Below, piece after piece: positions 22,176 through 32,654 of a stretch of 64,000 bases of DNA. Below the pieces are notes generated by a model that was given only the letters and a program-made list of their open reading frames with translations, made no database searches and was not told the DNA's origin. The stretch is from Daphnia pulex (Eukaryota > Arthropoda > Branchiopoda > Diplostraca > Daphniidae): the NCBI RefSeq assembly GCF_021134715.1, contig NC_060024.1, forward strand, positions 2,294,001 through 2,358,000, written 5' to 3'. The stretch's first letter is position 1; every line of letters begins with the position of its first letter. A program made the position numbers and the translations under genes.

Positions 22176-24936
22176 TCAAAGAACTAGATGACGTAATTCA
22201 CTTTTTGAAGGAACAAAGAAATGAGTAGTACGTTCAAAACATGGTTTATGCAATTGGTAAACGGAATAACCAGACAGTTGTGTTGGTGACAAAGCAAAAT
22301 TGAAACGATCCTTTCTCTTTACAAGTTCGAAAGACTTAAAATGGTGATCAAATCTCACTGTGCGGTAAACTTCGCAGACAAAAAGGAACTCGCCATCATT
22401 CGAAAATATATGGGTAATTTAACCAAATGAACCTCGAAATGCACCTCTTCGCTGTCTGACATTACTGATATTATTTGACAATGGACATACAATAAGGCTT
22501 CCATTCACTTTAAACTTATTTGACCCAATGGTTATCTACTTATACTCACGCAATGACACATCAAGTTTATCCAAATTCAATAAAGAAGCGACTTGCCCTG
22601 CAAAGGAAACATTACATCAACGGCATTAAGCAATCTAACTTTATATGGGGACGTCAGAATAGGAGACTGGAGTAGCATTTCTCCAGCAGATCTAAACTGG
22701 TTGCATTGTCATTGTTGGTGTCTCTTAGATAGGGTGTAAGGTGGGTCAATGAAATTTTTTATGTTTCTTTGAAGCTGTTTGAAGTAACTATGCTTCGCTT
22801 TAAACCTCATACACCAGAAGGAATGAAGTGGGCCTAGTAGCTTAATAAATCGAGGGTAATGAACGAGATGGTGCATTTTTGGTATGATGCTACATTTCAG
22901 TTTGGATTTGGGGTCGTCTCTTTTGTAAGATTGAAAAAAATGTTCTTTATAATCCACACAAAATTCTTCGATCAACAATTCAACTTTAACAATTTCGAAA
23001 TCAGAGATTGATTCTAAGAAAATTAGTCGTGAAATTTGTAGAAGCGTTGTGAAATAATGCCAAACAGGATCTGCACCAATAAAATTTCCGATCATCAAGG
23101 GCAAATTGATAGCTAGTAACCAGATCTGAACGGCAGAGTGATTCATCTTTCCTTTATTGAGTTGTGAATAATCAATTGTGCATGGCTTATCAATTACTTC
23201 TCTGTGTCCGTAATTGAAATTCACAATAATATGATTTAAAGTTTTAAAGTAAAAAATTTTGACTTAATGCAATACATGATAACTTTTGAAATGACAAGAG
23301 GAAGAATCCCTTCTAGAATATCATGCATAACATCTGGTGGCAATCCCCCAATAACATGAAAATGGCTGAGCTCATTCAAAATGGAAGTCCCTGTTATTCC
23401 GTATAATCGTTCTAAATGTTCTTTTATTGATTCCAAAGATAGTCCATCGCAATGTTGGTCATGCTGTATTTTATCCCTGGCAATGAATTGATTATCACGA
23501 AAATAACATTGAATGTCATCGTCGACGGCTAAACAGAATCTGCACTTACGAAAGCCTTTAGAAAAACCAATTTTAAAACAACCGATCTGATGACTCCCGA
23601 GATTGTCTGCAATAACAGCTGAAAGAGTTCCTCGAACAATGCGATCGATCCCAGAAATATGCATTAAAACACCCTCTTCCAATTTTTTTAAATAATCGAC
23701 AAGTGGCCTAAGTAAAACATTTAATCCAAACTGTTTCACGGTGGTGTTACGAAAAAGTGCAACCAGATTGATTGCTTTAAATGTTTCTTTTAAGATTGTC
23801 GAGGGAACAATAAACAAAACAAAGTTTGTTTTTCTTAGAACGGTTTCCTTTGTCAGCAGTAATGGAAGCTTCATCGATGTACAAAAGAATTTGCAAAGCA
23901 TTAGGGAAAGTTTGAAAGAAGGAATTGTTTTAAAAGTTTGCCCACTTTCAAAAAAAGAATATTCTTTTGGCTTAATTGTCTTAACCTCATTAATTTCACT
24001 TAAAACATCCTTAAAATTTAATATCCTCTCCAATTGCTTTAAAATGTGGACATAAATGTACTTTTTGGGCTTAAAATGCTGATCCTTTCCAGTTTTGTGA
24101 CGACCAAAATCTGCTTGAGTGATGCGTTCAGCCTCAATCATGCCTATCAAAATAAAATGTGGTTCAGTTAACATCCACCAGAATATTGTTATCATTATAA
24201 AAACAATCACTACTAACCAAAGTGTTTGACAAAATATTTGTTTTGGGTAGACTGATGTTTGAGTTTTTCAAACGGTTTGTCCTTACAATCTAAAAGACTA
24301 GACAGGGCTGAAATCGGATCCAAATTCTTTTCCAGTATTAGATGCAAGGTTTCCTGCAATTTTCTGTTTACGGCCTCATTCAGTAGGTTGGTCCCCTCAT
24401 CCATAATATACTTATGTCAACTTGTGTCATCTTTTGTTCTGCCAAAAGATTTAGAACAAAATCTCCAGCAAGCAAACGTAAATCATTAGTTGGAGCTTGT
24501 AAACAAGCAACATCATCACAGATTGTTTCAAGACCTGTTAACACATTAAGAATCAATAAGAGCCTAAAATTAGTTTTAAGATTTAGAAAATTACAATAAA
24601 TTTGTAATTACTTATGTCTGGTGAGTCAACGTCATCTGAGTTGGCAACACATCCCATGCCACCTTGCTCACTGGGTGTGCCATTTGAATTTGCTTCTGTC
24701 ACATTTCCAGAAACGGAAAAAAACAACGGATGAAATTTGCTTAAATGCTGTTTGAGACCACTTAATGTTTTGAAGTTCGCTTTGTGAAAACAATCAGTTG
24801 TGTTCAGACAAGGGCTAGTAAAGTTTTCGTCTTTCAAGTGAATAATACTTAAATGTCTCAGCGTGTTATGGCTATCCTGAGTCACAAAGTTACATTGCAT
24901 TATTTGGCAGGTGTAACAATCTAACTTCATTTGCAC
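22176..24936 (-). pseudogene. CACTA/EnSpm-like transposase, element A copy 1
   Basis: Minus-strand gene beginning with a C2H2-type zinc-finger exon (24,936-24,583: CYTCQIMQCNF, and FKTLSGLKQHLSKFH). A short exon follows (24,404-24,213), then the transposase body. It shows the ADNLGSHQIG motif holding the second catalytic Asp, CRFCLA, the family hallmark PPDVMHDILEGI and, further on, MHHLVHYPRFIKLLGP..WCMRFEAKH-type sequence. These match the TNP2-like transposases of metazoan CACTA elements, which cut and paste element DNA in the nucleus. Compared with copy 2 an 11-base loss at about 23,783 shifts the frame at the first catalytic Asp (YIDEAS), and a further break at about 23,225-23,236 splits the body. 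The gene is non-functional. It is divergent with the partner gene at 25,269. Confidence 0.75.
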
Positions 24937-25268
24937 CTCCTTTTTTTATATACGAATGCTTTTTTTGAAAATTCTTTTTATCAAAGTCTCAAAGATACCA
25001 AGGAAAATGACAGAATGAGCATAGTTGCCGAATTGTCGCGAGTTGAAATTGCGTAGTCGCAATTTCAAAACGATTTAATTTATCAATCATTATTCATTAT
25101 GAAATGATTTATTGCAATATTTCTTATTTGATAAATTTTTTTAATTATTTATGAATATTTATCCAGCAATCATTTATCATTTTGAATCATTGTCTGAATG
25201 ACGGACTGACAGACGATAGACGGATAGAAACGCTAACGTTCAGCCAGTGACCGACATAGACGAGCAAG

Positions 25269-27782
25269 ATGGCGCCTAACACACCTGTCGATAAATCTTC
25301 AAAAGTGATTTTCGTTACCGTAATTGATGGTGAGGTTAATACTCAATACGATATTGTTTTGCAGAAAAGAATTCCTGACAAAGATGAAACAAACGATCTT
25401 GAGAAAATTGCTGACGTCTTAAAAAGAAAAAAGTAAGGCCCTAAAACACGTGTTTCTCTCGTGCGAAAACTTTTATTTTCAGAAAGAAAGCGAACTACGA
25501 CCCAATAATTGGGTTGTAATTGGTGACGATTCGCCTGTAAAGGACAGAAGTGAAGTGAGGTGCGTCTTAATGAAACCGAAATTCGATTTCAGTAGTGTGG
25601 AAGCCATTGATAAATTATCTGGCATACCGGATGGAGAACCAAATTTGCCCATTGTTAGACATACTACGGCATTGTTGGGAGATGTTCCTATTCTAAACCT
25701 TTCACTGCCAGAAGAAGACACTTCTCAAAACAGTTATTTCATCAAAAAAACTACTGAGAAACAAGTACAACCACTGAAAAGAAAGACTGCTTGTATTAGT
25801 TCTAGTGGTATTATTCCTTATTATTATTTACTTTGTAAAGATAAACAGATTAACAATACTTTTTGTACTTATAGATAGCAGCAGTGAAGAATCAGATAAT
25901 GGGTAGCGTATCAATTCCCAACTGTTAACAGTATCTGAAAGAGTGAACAGAGAGTGTGTACGACTAAATTCTGCTTCTACTGAGAAACAAGTACAACCAC
26001 TGAAAAGAAAGACTGCTTGTATTAGTTCTAGTGGTATTATTCCTGATTATTATTTACTTTGTAAAGATCATCAGATTAACAATACTTTTTGCACTTATAG
26101 ATAGCAGCAGTGAAGAATCAGATGATGGTCAGCGTATCTATTCCCAACTTTTTACAGTATCTGAAAGAGTGAACAGAGAGTGTGTACGAATAAATTCTGC
26201 TTTATATAAATTACCAACCTGTTACGGCACAGCACTAACTCAGAAGATGAAGTCTAAAGCAAAACAAACTTATCAGGCTGCTGAGTTCTCAATGATCACA
26301 CGAACTCTGACTAATTCTATTGAACAGTATACTCTCCACCCTCATCCTGACTCTCTCAAATTTGTTGTTGATAGTCTGTTAGTTAAGTATCAAAATTTAA
26401 TCATGGACAAGGAAGATTCCATCCAAACAAATGTAAGTAGGCTTTGTACACAGCTTTGTATTTTATGTAATTGTTAACATTTGTATTGCTTCTTTAGACT
26501 GAATTTCTTATGAGAATCCAAAGAAATTTTGAGTAAAGGAGGGATAAGAACAACCAACAGTATTCGAAGAAAGGAGGACGTGTACCAAATAAAAAATCAT
26601 CAACTGACGACCAGAGTCCAACAGCAGAAATATTAAGTTTACAAAATCATCGAACAAGTTCTTCTGGTATTTTTATTGCTAATAATTTTTCCATTATTTT
26701 CGTACTTACATTTGTGCTATTTACAATATAGATGTCGTTGAGATTGACATGGTTTCTTACCAGGCTAATGTTGCCAAGCTCATTGACGTGTGTCGTGATT
26801 TTGGTAACAAAAAAGCGTGAAATATTTGTGGACATTTTGTGACTTTCGAAGGAAGAAGAAAAGCGATAGTGTCTAACCAATTTGATAACGTTAACCATCT
26901 TTTGAAAACGGCTTGTCCAGTTCTGAACCAACCGGAATACGTAAGTTGACTACCCAAGTACCAATTTCTTTTTAAATTATAGAAATATATAACCAACCAC
27001 TTTAGACATTCTTCTTAATTACAGCTTCATGGAGAATTCGAAATGATAAAGGGAGTTGGAATATGCCATAAGTTTATCGACAATTGGACTGCCTGTGTAC
27101 CTGCCATTCTAAAGTATGCGATTCAGACGATGAAAAAAGACGATGCTGTGACCAAAGTCTTTGCTATTTACGGCAAAGAGACACTCACACAGTTTGGTAA
27201 TGCTTAAACCCTTCAAATTGAAATCTTACGATTAAATCTAATTGTTCTTCGTTGTTTCACTGTTACAGAGACCAAAGCATGCATTGCTTTAGAAATTTTT
27301 CCCCTGCTGTTACCTGTTAGAAATAAAAAAGGTGTTGCTGCAGCTAACTTTTTGTTCAACGTACAGGAGGTAATCTAATATTCAGCAAATACGGCAATTA
27401 CATTTTAATATGGCAAATTTATAATTGATGAAATCTAATTTTGTAGGAAACTACTAATTTGGAGACACTTTTAAAGAAAACTGTGAATCGTCCGCCCTAC
27501 ATACTGAACATCGGAGATACCCATCATGTCGTGGTGGACAATGAAATTTTCATGACATCCCATTGTGTTTCTGGAGCATTATTGAATTTGTTCGCCGCTT
27601 ATTACGTGTTTTACATTGAGTATAGTCGCGAAGTAAAACTATCCTTGTTGTTCATCCAAAGTAAAATTTTAACAAATGGGAGAGATTTAAAAAATTTTCG
27701 TTTCCCCATAAGCGCCATGTTAAACGCGCAAAGATTTTTTCGACGGCTCACCGATTTTTCAATAGATTTTAATTATTTTTAA
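25269..27782 (+). pseudogene. SAMD3-like partner protein of element A, copy 1
   Basis: Starts with MAPNTPVDKSSKVIFVTVID (ATG 25,269), about 330 bases from the divergent transposase start. Exon-like segments follow: an acidic part (SSEESDDGQ), a segment ending LLVKYQNLIMDKE (26,4xx), IKGVGICHKFIDNW (27,05x) and the C-terminal exon (27,459-27,782) with NIGDTHHVVVDNEIF and LLNLFAAYYVFYIEYSRE. This last pattern is the conserved end of the 'SAM domain-containing protein 3-like' proteins that accompany metazoan CACTA transposases. Their role is not established; a mobilisation cofactor is likely. Introns of about 70-90 nt separate the parts. Copy 1 carries a tandem duplication of 226 bp at 25,751-26,202. 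Its first unit has an in-frame TAG after SDNG, so the gene is broken. Confidence 0.7.
25751..26202 (+). repeat. 226-bp tandem duplication spanning an exon
   Basis: The sequence from CTACTGAGAAACAAGTACAA at 25,751 recurs at 25,977. Unit 1 ends ..ATTCTGCTT and joins CTACTGAG with 2-3 bases of microhomology. Unit 2 is nearly identical to copy 2 of the block, whereas unit 1 has many private differences (SDNG-stop-RINSQLL versus SDDGQRIYSQLF). Copy 2 has a single unit. Confidence 0.85.
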
Positions 27783-28084
27783 ATACTAAATAACATTGTA
27801 ATTAAACAAAATTTGGAACTTAAGTTAATCTTGCAATTCTCTTTAACCCTGTATTTTTAAAATAAAATTTTTAAATAAAAAGACACCATTTAGCGAAAAG
27901 TTAATTTTTAAACACATTTTTTATATGATTTCTTTATTTTTTCTTGGGCGGGTTTTACACAGAGTAATAAAACATTAGTATAAATAAAGCTCATTAAAAA
28001 AATCGCTTTTAACAATTTGCTGATGGCTGTAAGCAAACTTCAAGCTGAAGGGCAACGCTTTCCCTCTTGGAGGCGTCAAGCCAG
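27783..28084. other. AT-rich tail of element A
   Basis: Non-coding AT-rich sequence between the end of the plus-strand SAMD3-like gene and minus-strand exon-like segments. The right end of element A should lie hereabouts, but no terminal repeat was recognised. Confidence 0.4.
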
Positions 28085-28490
28085 TCATCCTTCATGGCAA
28101 GAGCTCAATAGGAATTTAGCTGTGATAGACCCAAGTTTCTTCACAGCATGTACATCCATGAATGCAACAGACAGAGCAGTGTAGATTTCAAGTTGCATGA
28201 TGTAGATTTCCTTGCACAAATAGGTAGCCAAACCCATTCCAAAGGTGTACAGTACTGATTTCAAAGACACAATAATGTATTTTCAATCTTTTTCACACAA
28301 AATAATTAAAATTTACCAGTAACTCCAGTTAAAGAGTAGAAAATCTGGAAACAATCATCGGTGATGAAGCCCATGCTTACTTTGACAAAATACTCCAGAC
28401 GGAATGGTCTTGGAGAGTTGACCAAATCCTTTCCTGTGCTTTCTGTTGTAGCAGCAGTTGTTAAGAGGTGGCAGACGTCATGGACTACTT
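28085..28490 (-). other. Two linked exon-like segments, unknown protein
   Basis: On the minus strand, after an acceptor-like CTTAAGTAG, about 28,490-28,322 reads HLLTTAATTESTGK then PFRLEYFVKVSMGFITDDC and ends at a GTAAAT donor. The next open segment (28,270-28,085) reads LKSVLYTFGMGLATYLCKE. Both are kept in copy 2 (49,404-49,810) with few changes. They may be the 3' portion of another decayed element gene. No family is recognised. Confidence 0.35.
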
Positions 28491-29253
28491 AAGCTAGAGG
28501 ACGAGACTCTCGTCCTATCCCGCCGTCTTATAGCTTGTCATGTTGTGAAAGAATTCTAAACTCTTCCATGGTTTTTACAGAGACTACGAATGTAAAGACT
28601 GAAATCGGCCCCATAAGCCTGAGAGGAACAGCTTGGGCGATGCCTGAGCTTGCCTCTAGGGCGCAGGTCAATAGAACTGGAGAATGTTTTTTAGGTATTT
28701 TCCCCGTTTCCCTACTGATTACGTGCTTCACACACACGGAATTTGCGAATGTTCTATTAGGTGCAATTTTTTGAAAATTGCACCATTATTATCCATTGCC
28801 CTTCACGATGACCCACGAATTTTTTCATAATTTTTGAAGAATTTGAGGGTTAGTTTTTCCAAGACCGGTTTTTGAAAGTAGGCGGTCGGTGGGTATGACG
28901 GTCGGTCCTGCCCGAGCTCTGGTGAAAAGCCGGCGACCCTCTACTAACCCTTTGATGTTTACGTCCATTGATGTTATCAAATTTTTTAAATAATTTTAGG
29001 AAATATTATGGATACGTAATAAAGCAATACGATATACCTCCCAAAAATGGCCAATCATTTTTGTTTTTGTAGTGACTCGAGTGGTGTGATCTACGATGGT
29101 GGCAAATAGAAAATGATAACTATAGTAGTGTACCGATAAATAAATGAATAATTTATCTGATTTGTGTGAGAAAATACGTTTAGTGTTCTCGAACTATAGC
29201 AATATTTGTGTCGATTCGATAGATACACTCGCATACTTATTGGGGGTATTCGA
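28491..29253. other. Non-coding or unassigned stretch
   Basis: Overlapping open frames on both strands at 28,528-28,774 have no recognisable motif. A perfect small palindrome GGTGCAATTTTTTGAAAATTGCACC lies at about 28,760-28,784 and is preserved in copy 2. The rest is AT-rich. Confidence 0.35.
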
Positions 29254-29353
29254 GGGGTATTCGAACTAGTAGCGTTTTGGTTCTTGCTACTAATAGTATA
29301 GGGAACTATTCTAATAGTAGCATGTCTGTTCTAGAATAAGAGTTCGAATACCC
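29254..29353. repeat. 100-bp near-palindrome
   Basis: GGGGTATTCGAACT at 29,254 pairs with AGTTCGAATACCC ending at 29,353. The centre TGCTACTAATAGTATAGGG pairs with CTATTCTAATAGTAGCA. It is a small foldback element, identical in layout in copy 2 (50,572-50,671). Confidence 0.7.
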
Positions 29354-29560
29354 TTAGCATAAAGGGTCACCACCAATGATCAATAAAAAAACCAATGCAA
29401 CATTCTTAATAATAATTTTTACCCAGAACATGAATATGCATGATTACTTCCATGGGTAAGGGATTATAAACTCGATGAGAGAGTTGGCAAAATCATTTGC
29501 AAATGTGGGCGCCCATCACATTGGAGAATGATTTTGCTAACAGTCATCAGTAAACAAAAC

Positions 29561-29967
29561 TCAAGGCTTAATGGCTAAAGTACGTAACGATTCAAGGGAA
29601 GCACGGAATGCCGTAACAGCGGGAGAGGAAACTTTGATTTCAAAAACACATTTCTCAAAAAACCCATAAAACCCTGCCAAATATTGTGGATAATTTAAAT
29701 TTAAGATATAAAAAGACGAAAACAAATTTATAAATGCCTCGGCGAAATATTTTCCGCAGGGGACGATTTCCCGATCGATTACTAGCCAATAATTGATTGA
29801 ATTTTTAATGGTTCCCATGCAGCAGATAAACGGTTGTTTCAAATGAGCCTCTCGCGTTTCGCTTAGGGAAATCAAGTCCGCATTCTCCTAATACAAAAAA
29901 TTGTAAATTTGTTATTGTATGTATCGCAAAATGCCATATAAATAATAATTACCTTTACGAAAACTTT
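29561..29967 (-). pseudogene. 3' end of element B SAMD3-like gene, cut by the LTR
   Basis: The last exon (29,887-29,561) begins after a TTTTTGTATTAG acceptor and reads ENADLISLSETREAHLKQ. It goes on with CMGTIKNSINYWLVIDREIV and FINLFSSFYILNLNYPQ, the same C-terminal pattern as in the element A partner (SAMD3-like). A 64-nt intron (29,951-29,888) separates it from a stub exon KVFVK (29,967-29,952, GTAATT donor) that stops exactly at the LTR start at 29,968. The missing 5' part lies on the same strand beyond the insertion, at 35,637-37,022, and joins in frame. In copy 2 the same intron is enlarged by 805 bp. Confidence 0.7.
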
Positions 29968-30648
29968 TGTTATGATCGCCTCCGACTTTGTCGACGTTCA
30001 CAACTCGACGGATTTCCTGGAATTACCTCCCTTTCTGCTTCCCTATTTTACTTGTATCTGTTTCACCTTATTTGACAGAACTCGACGATGTAGGATCGTC
30101 GAGTGAGTCTTTTTTGTCTTTCACGTTTCTCTGACGTTGAGTTGGAGTCCTTTCTTTTGTTCCTTTGGATTGATTTGAGGGAACTCTTGTGTGCCATCTT
30201 AAACTAAGACGACGCCCGCCATCACAGTTCGGTACTCTTTCTAATAGCCAGGCTAACTCGTGTGATTTTCGTGTGTGAGTATCCTACTTTGTCTGTCTGT
30301 CTTCGTGGTGTTTATTGTTTGAATCGCATATGTGTAATTTCTGGTTACTGGTTTGTCATATACATGGCCAGTATTCTGCGTATGTGTGAGGAGACGGAAT
30401 ACCACAAGTATGGCCGGTGGGGCGAGTCCAGGCTGACACGGTGTAGTTTGGCCGGGTAGGACTCGCCAGTATTCTGTGTATGTGTGAGGAGCCGGAATAC
30501 CACAAGTATAGCCGGTGGGGCGAGTACAGGCAGACACTGTGCAGTGTGGCCGGTATAGTAATCGCTTGGTTTTGTCAGGAAATAAAGACCGAGCTACTGA
30601 GACTTATTTGTGTTCTTTTCGAAGCCCGAATCCCCTGATTTCATAACA
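29968..30648 (+). mobile_element. LTR of a retrotransposon (5' LTR)
   Basis: The 681-bp segment starts TGTTATGA and ends TCATAACA, perfect inverted 8-bp ends of the TG..CA type. AATAAA at about 30,582 marks the R region. Directly after it, TGGTGTCAGAAGTGGAAT (30,649-30,666) matches, with one change, the complement of the 3' end of tRNA-Leu, a common primer binding site of LTR elements. A leader and ATGGCAGATTATCCACTTGC (possible gag start) follow at about 30,801 before the foldback element. Inside the LTR a 98-bp unit is repeated in tandem at 30,367 and 30,465. Confidence 0.8.
30367..30562 (+). repeat. 98-bp tandem repeat in the LTR
   Basis: Two units, each starting GCCAGTATTCTG and containing TATGTGTGAGGAG, GGAATACCACAAGTAT and GGTGGGGCGAGT. 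They lie upstream of the AATAAA signal, in the U3 position, where such repeats often act as enhancers. The enhancer role is inference. Confidence 0.75.
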
Positions 30649-31370
30649 TGGTGTCAGAAGTGGAATCGGGCCATAGAATGGTTGGAAATTTTCCGACCGC
30701 TCCATTGAACCTAATGTTTGTCTGCTTTCTGTGGTTTAAAAGTTTTGTTTTAACGTCACTAATATTTCGCTTCTCCTAGTTTTAGTTTTCTAAAATCGAC
30801 ATGGCAGATTATCCACTTGCCATTCTAATTGCACAGCGGCGGTAACATACTTATCCAAGATGCTTTTTTGCCGGCCAGGAGTACTTATGAAATGTGCGTA
30901 CTTAAAATAAACTCCATACTTACCATTTCTTCATGCCGATTTTATAATAATTATGTTGGTGGACGTAAGTAAGTTGTAGTTCATCAGTTTGTTTATCACA
31001 CTTATACCGATTAAAGAAATTTTGCGATATTACAGCCTATTGCATGCTTAAAAAACTGTACGTACTTATACAAAAACCATGCTTATAACGCCCATGAGAA
31101 ATAAAATTGAAATCGTGGTTTACATAACATTCTGTATTTGAAAAGATCGTTTCAGCATCACTACACATTAAACAAGACAACAATTTTCAGATGAAATTAC
31201 CAACGTTGTAGATATGCCACTAAAACATTAAAACTATATCTACGTCACGTATTTATAGATACAGTATTCCAGTGAATAGAAAGTTTAAGAGTTTTTCATA
31301 AAAGCATTAAACTTACGACAAAAAAATTTAAGAGATGAACTGTCTTTCGGGTCAACAGTGATAGAGGTGT

Positions 31371-32315
31371 TTAGTAGCTGAGAAATACAGCGGCGCTCAA
31401 TGTGAAAGACAACACACCATAAAGGAAAGGACAGTTCCGATCAAAGACGTAGTATACGCTGAGTAATTCAAAGACAGCTTGCCAACTCTTTGTAACAGGG
31501 ATGTTCTTGAAGTTCCTGGCAGTTCCACAAATAATAAGCATCGACTGTAAATCGCCTTGGCCATCGAAGAATAACAAGGCACTCGCATTGATGCCTTTGT
31601 ATGATGGTTCAACACGCATGTTTACCTTAAAAATAATAAAACGATAGTTACTAAGTTGTGTGAATAACTGCAAAGGAGGAAAAAAATACTTGTGCTATTT
31701 CAAAGAGTTCTGCTGAAGAACTGGGTTCCCTTTTTTGTAGAACACAAACGGTTGATGGCCATCAACAAACTAATCGTTCCCTTTTCTCCTTCAAAGAAAA
31801 CTGCTGTAGATGCTACATTTTGATTATTATATTCTGCAAGGTAATAGCGCTTTAGGTTAACCATCAGCTCATCAAAATTAACTTTGAAAAGATATTCGTT
31901 AATTTCAGTCATTTTCAGGAATCTGTATAATCCTATAGAGAAATATAAGGCAATGGAAAAAAAATAGTTGTTAAACTGAATGAAAACAGAGTATGCAGAT
32001 GATGTATTTTGAATACCTTCGGAAAATCCAAGTAAAAAGGAATTGCTGCCAGTATTTGATCCGTTCTAAGGGTGTGATTTGTTTTAACGTATAGACGCCT
32101 TTCCTTGAAATTTTTCTCGATATCTGAAGCAGCGATATCCAATTGTGATTTTTGAACATTTACAGGACATTCCAGGTTCTGCAATTAATTATGTTCATGG
32201 GCATCAACTTTCAACTTCCTACTTGCTTTCGTTTTCACGTTTCCCCTTTGATTGTTTACAGCTTTTATAATTTCCGTTTTCACCAACAGCTAAAATAAAA
32301 AAAAAATATATTAGG
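31371..32315 (-). pseudogene. Inverted copy of the SAMD3-like 3' half (left arm)
   Basis: On the minus strand the frames at 32,184-31,933, 31,912-31,700 and 31,673-31,371 mirror those of the right arm: FKERRLYVK, FKVNFDELMVNLKRYYLAEY, MRVEPSYKGINASALLFFD and FELLSVYYVFDRN. Small differences and a different end (TLSAAVFLSY instead of FIERRCISQLL) show that it has decayed independently. It lacks the 5' part of the gene. Confidence 0.7.
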
Positions 32316-32341
32316 GTCTTCTTGGATTTTAGAAATACGTC

Positions 32342-32554
32342 AATTCCACGCTGTTTAAGCAGACCACTGTGTCTATTCTCAATCCGTCGAGGAAGACGAT
32401 CACTGTCCAGTTAGAACAGCAAGTATCCGGGATAGAATTAATTAAGGAAGCTCAGTGGTCAGTTTTAGGTGATAATGTGGTAATGGAAAAACTCTTGACC
32501 AGATACGGCCATCTCTTCCACGAGAACGATCCATCATTTCGCCATCATGCTTAA
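32342..32554 (+). pseudogene. LTR-retrotransposon pol scrap (between protease and RT)
   Basis: The frame reads QTTVSILNPSRKTITVQLEQ, then SGIELI and VVMEKLLTRYGHLFHENDPSF before the stop. This pattern (NPS/T..TI.L..Q.V..IE.. followed by LL..Y..LF) is what precedes reverse transcriptase in Gypsy-type polyproteins. It is embedded between the left arm and the SAMD3-like gene of the foldback element. No RT motif follows. It could be a remainder of the interrupted LTR element or a separate capture. Confidence 0.5.
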
Positions 32555-32654
32555 TGCTTATTTATGCTTTTTTGTTAATTCCATTTCTTTGAAATCTCCT
32601 TTTCAAGTTAAATGTGTATAACTACCTGAATCTGAACGACGTTCAGATTTCATT

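Noticed and set aside
28528..28774. Opposing frames of 69 and 79 residues, conserved in copy 2
   Set aside because: Conservation only reflects the recent duplication; neither shows motifs or splice context.
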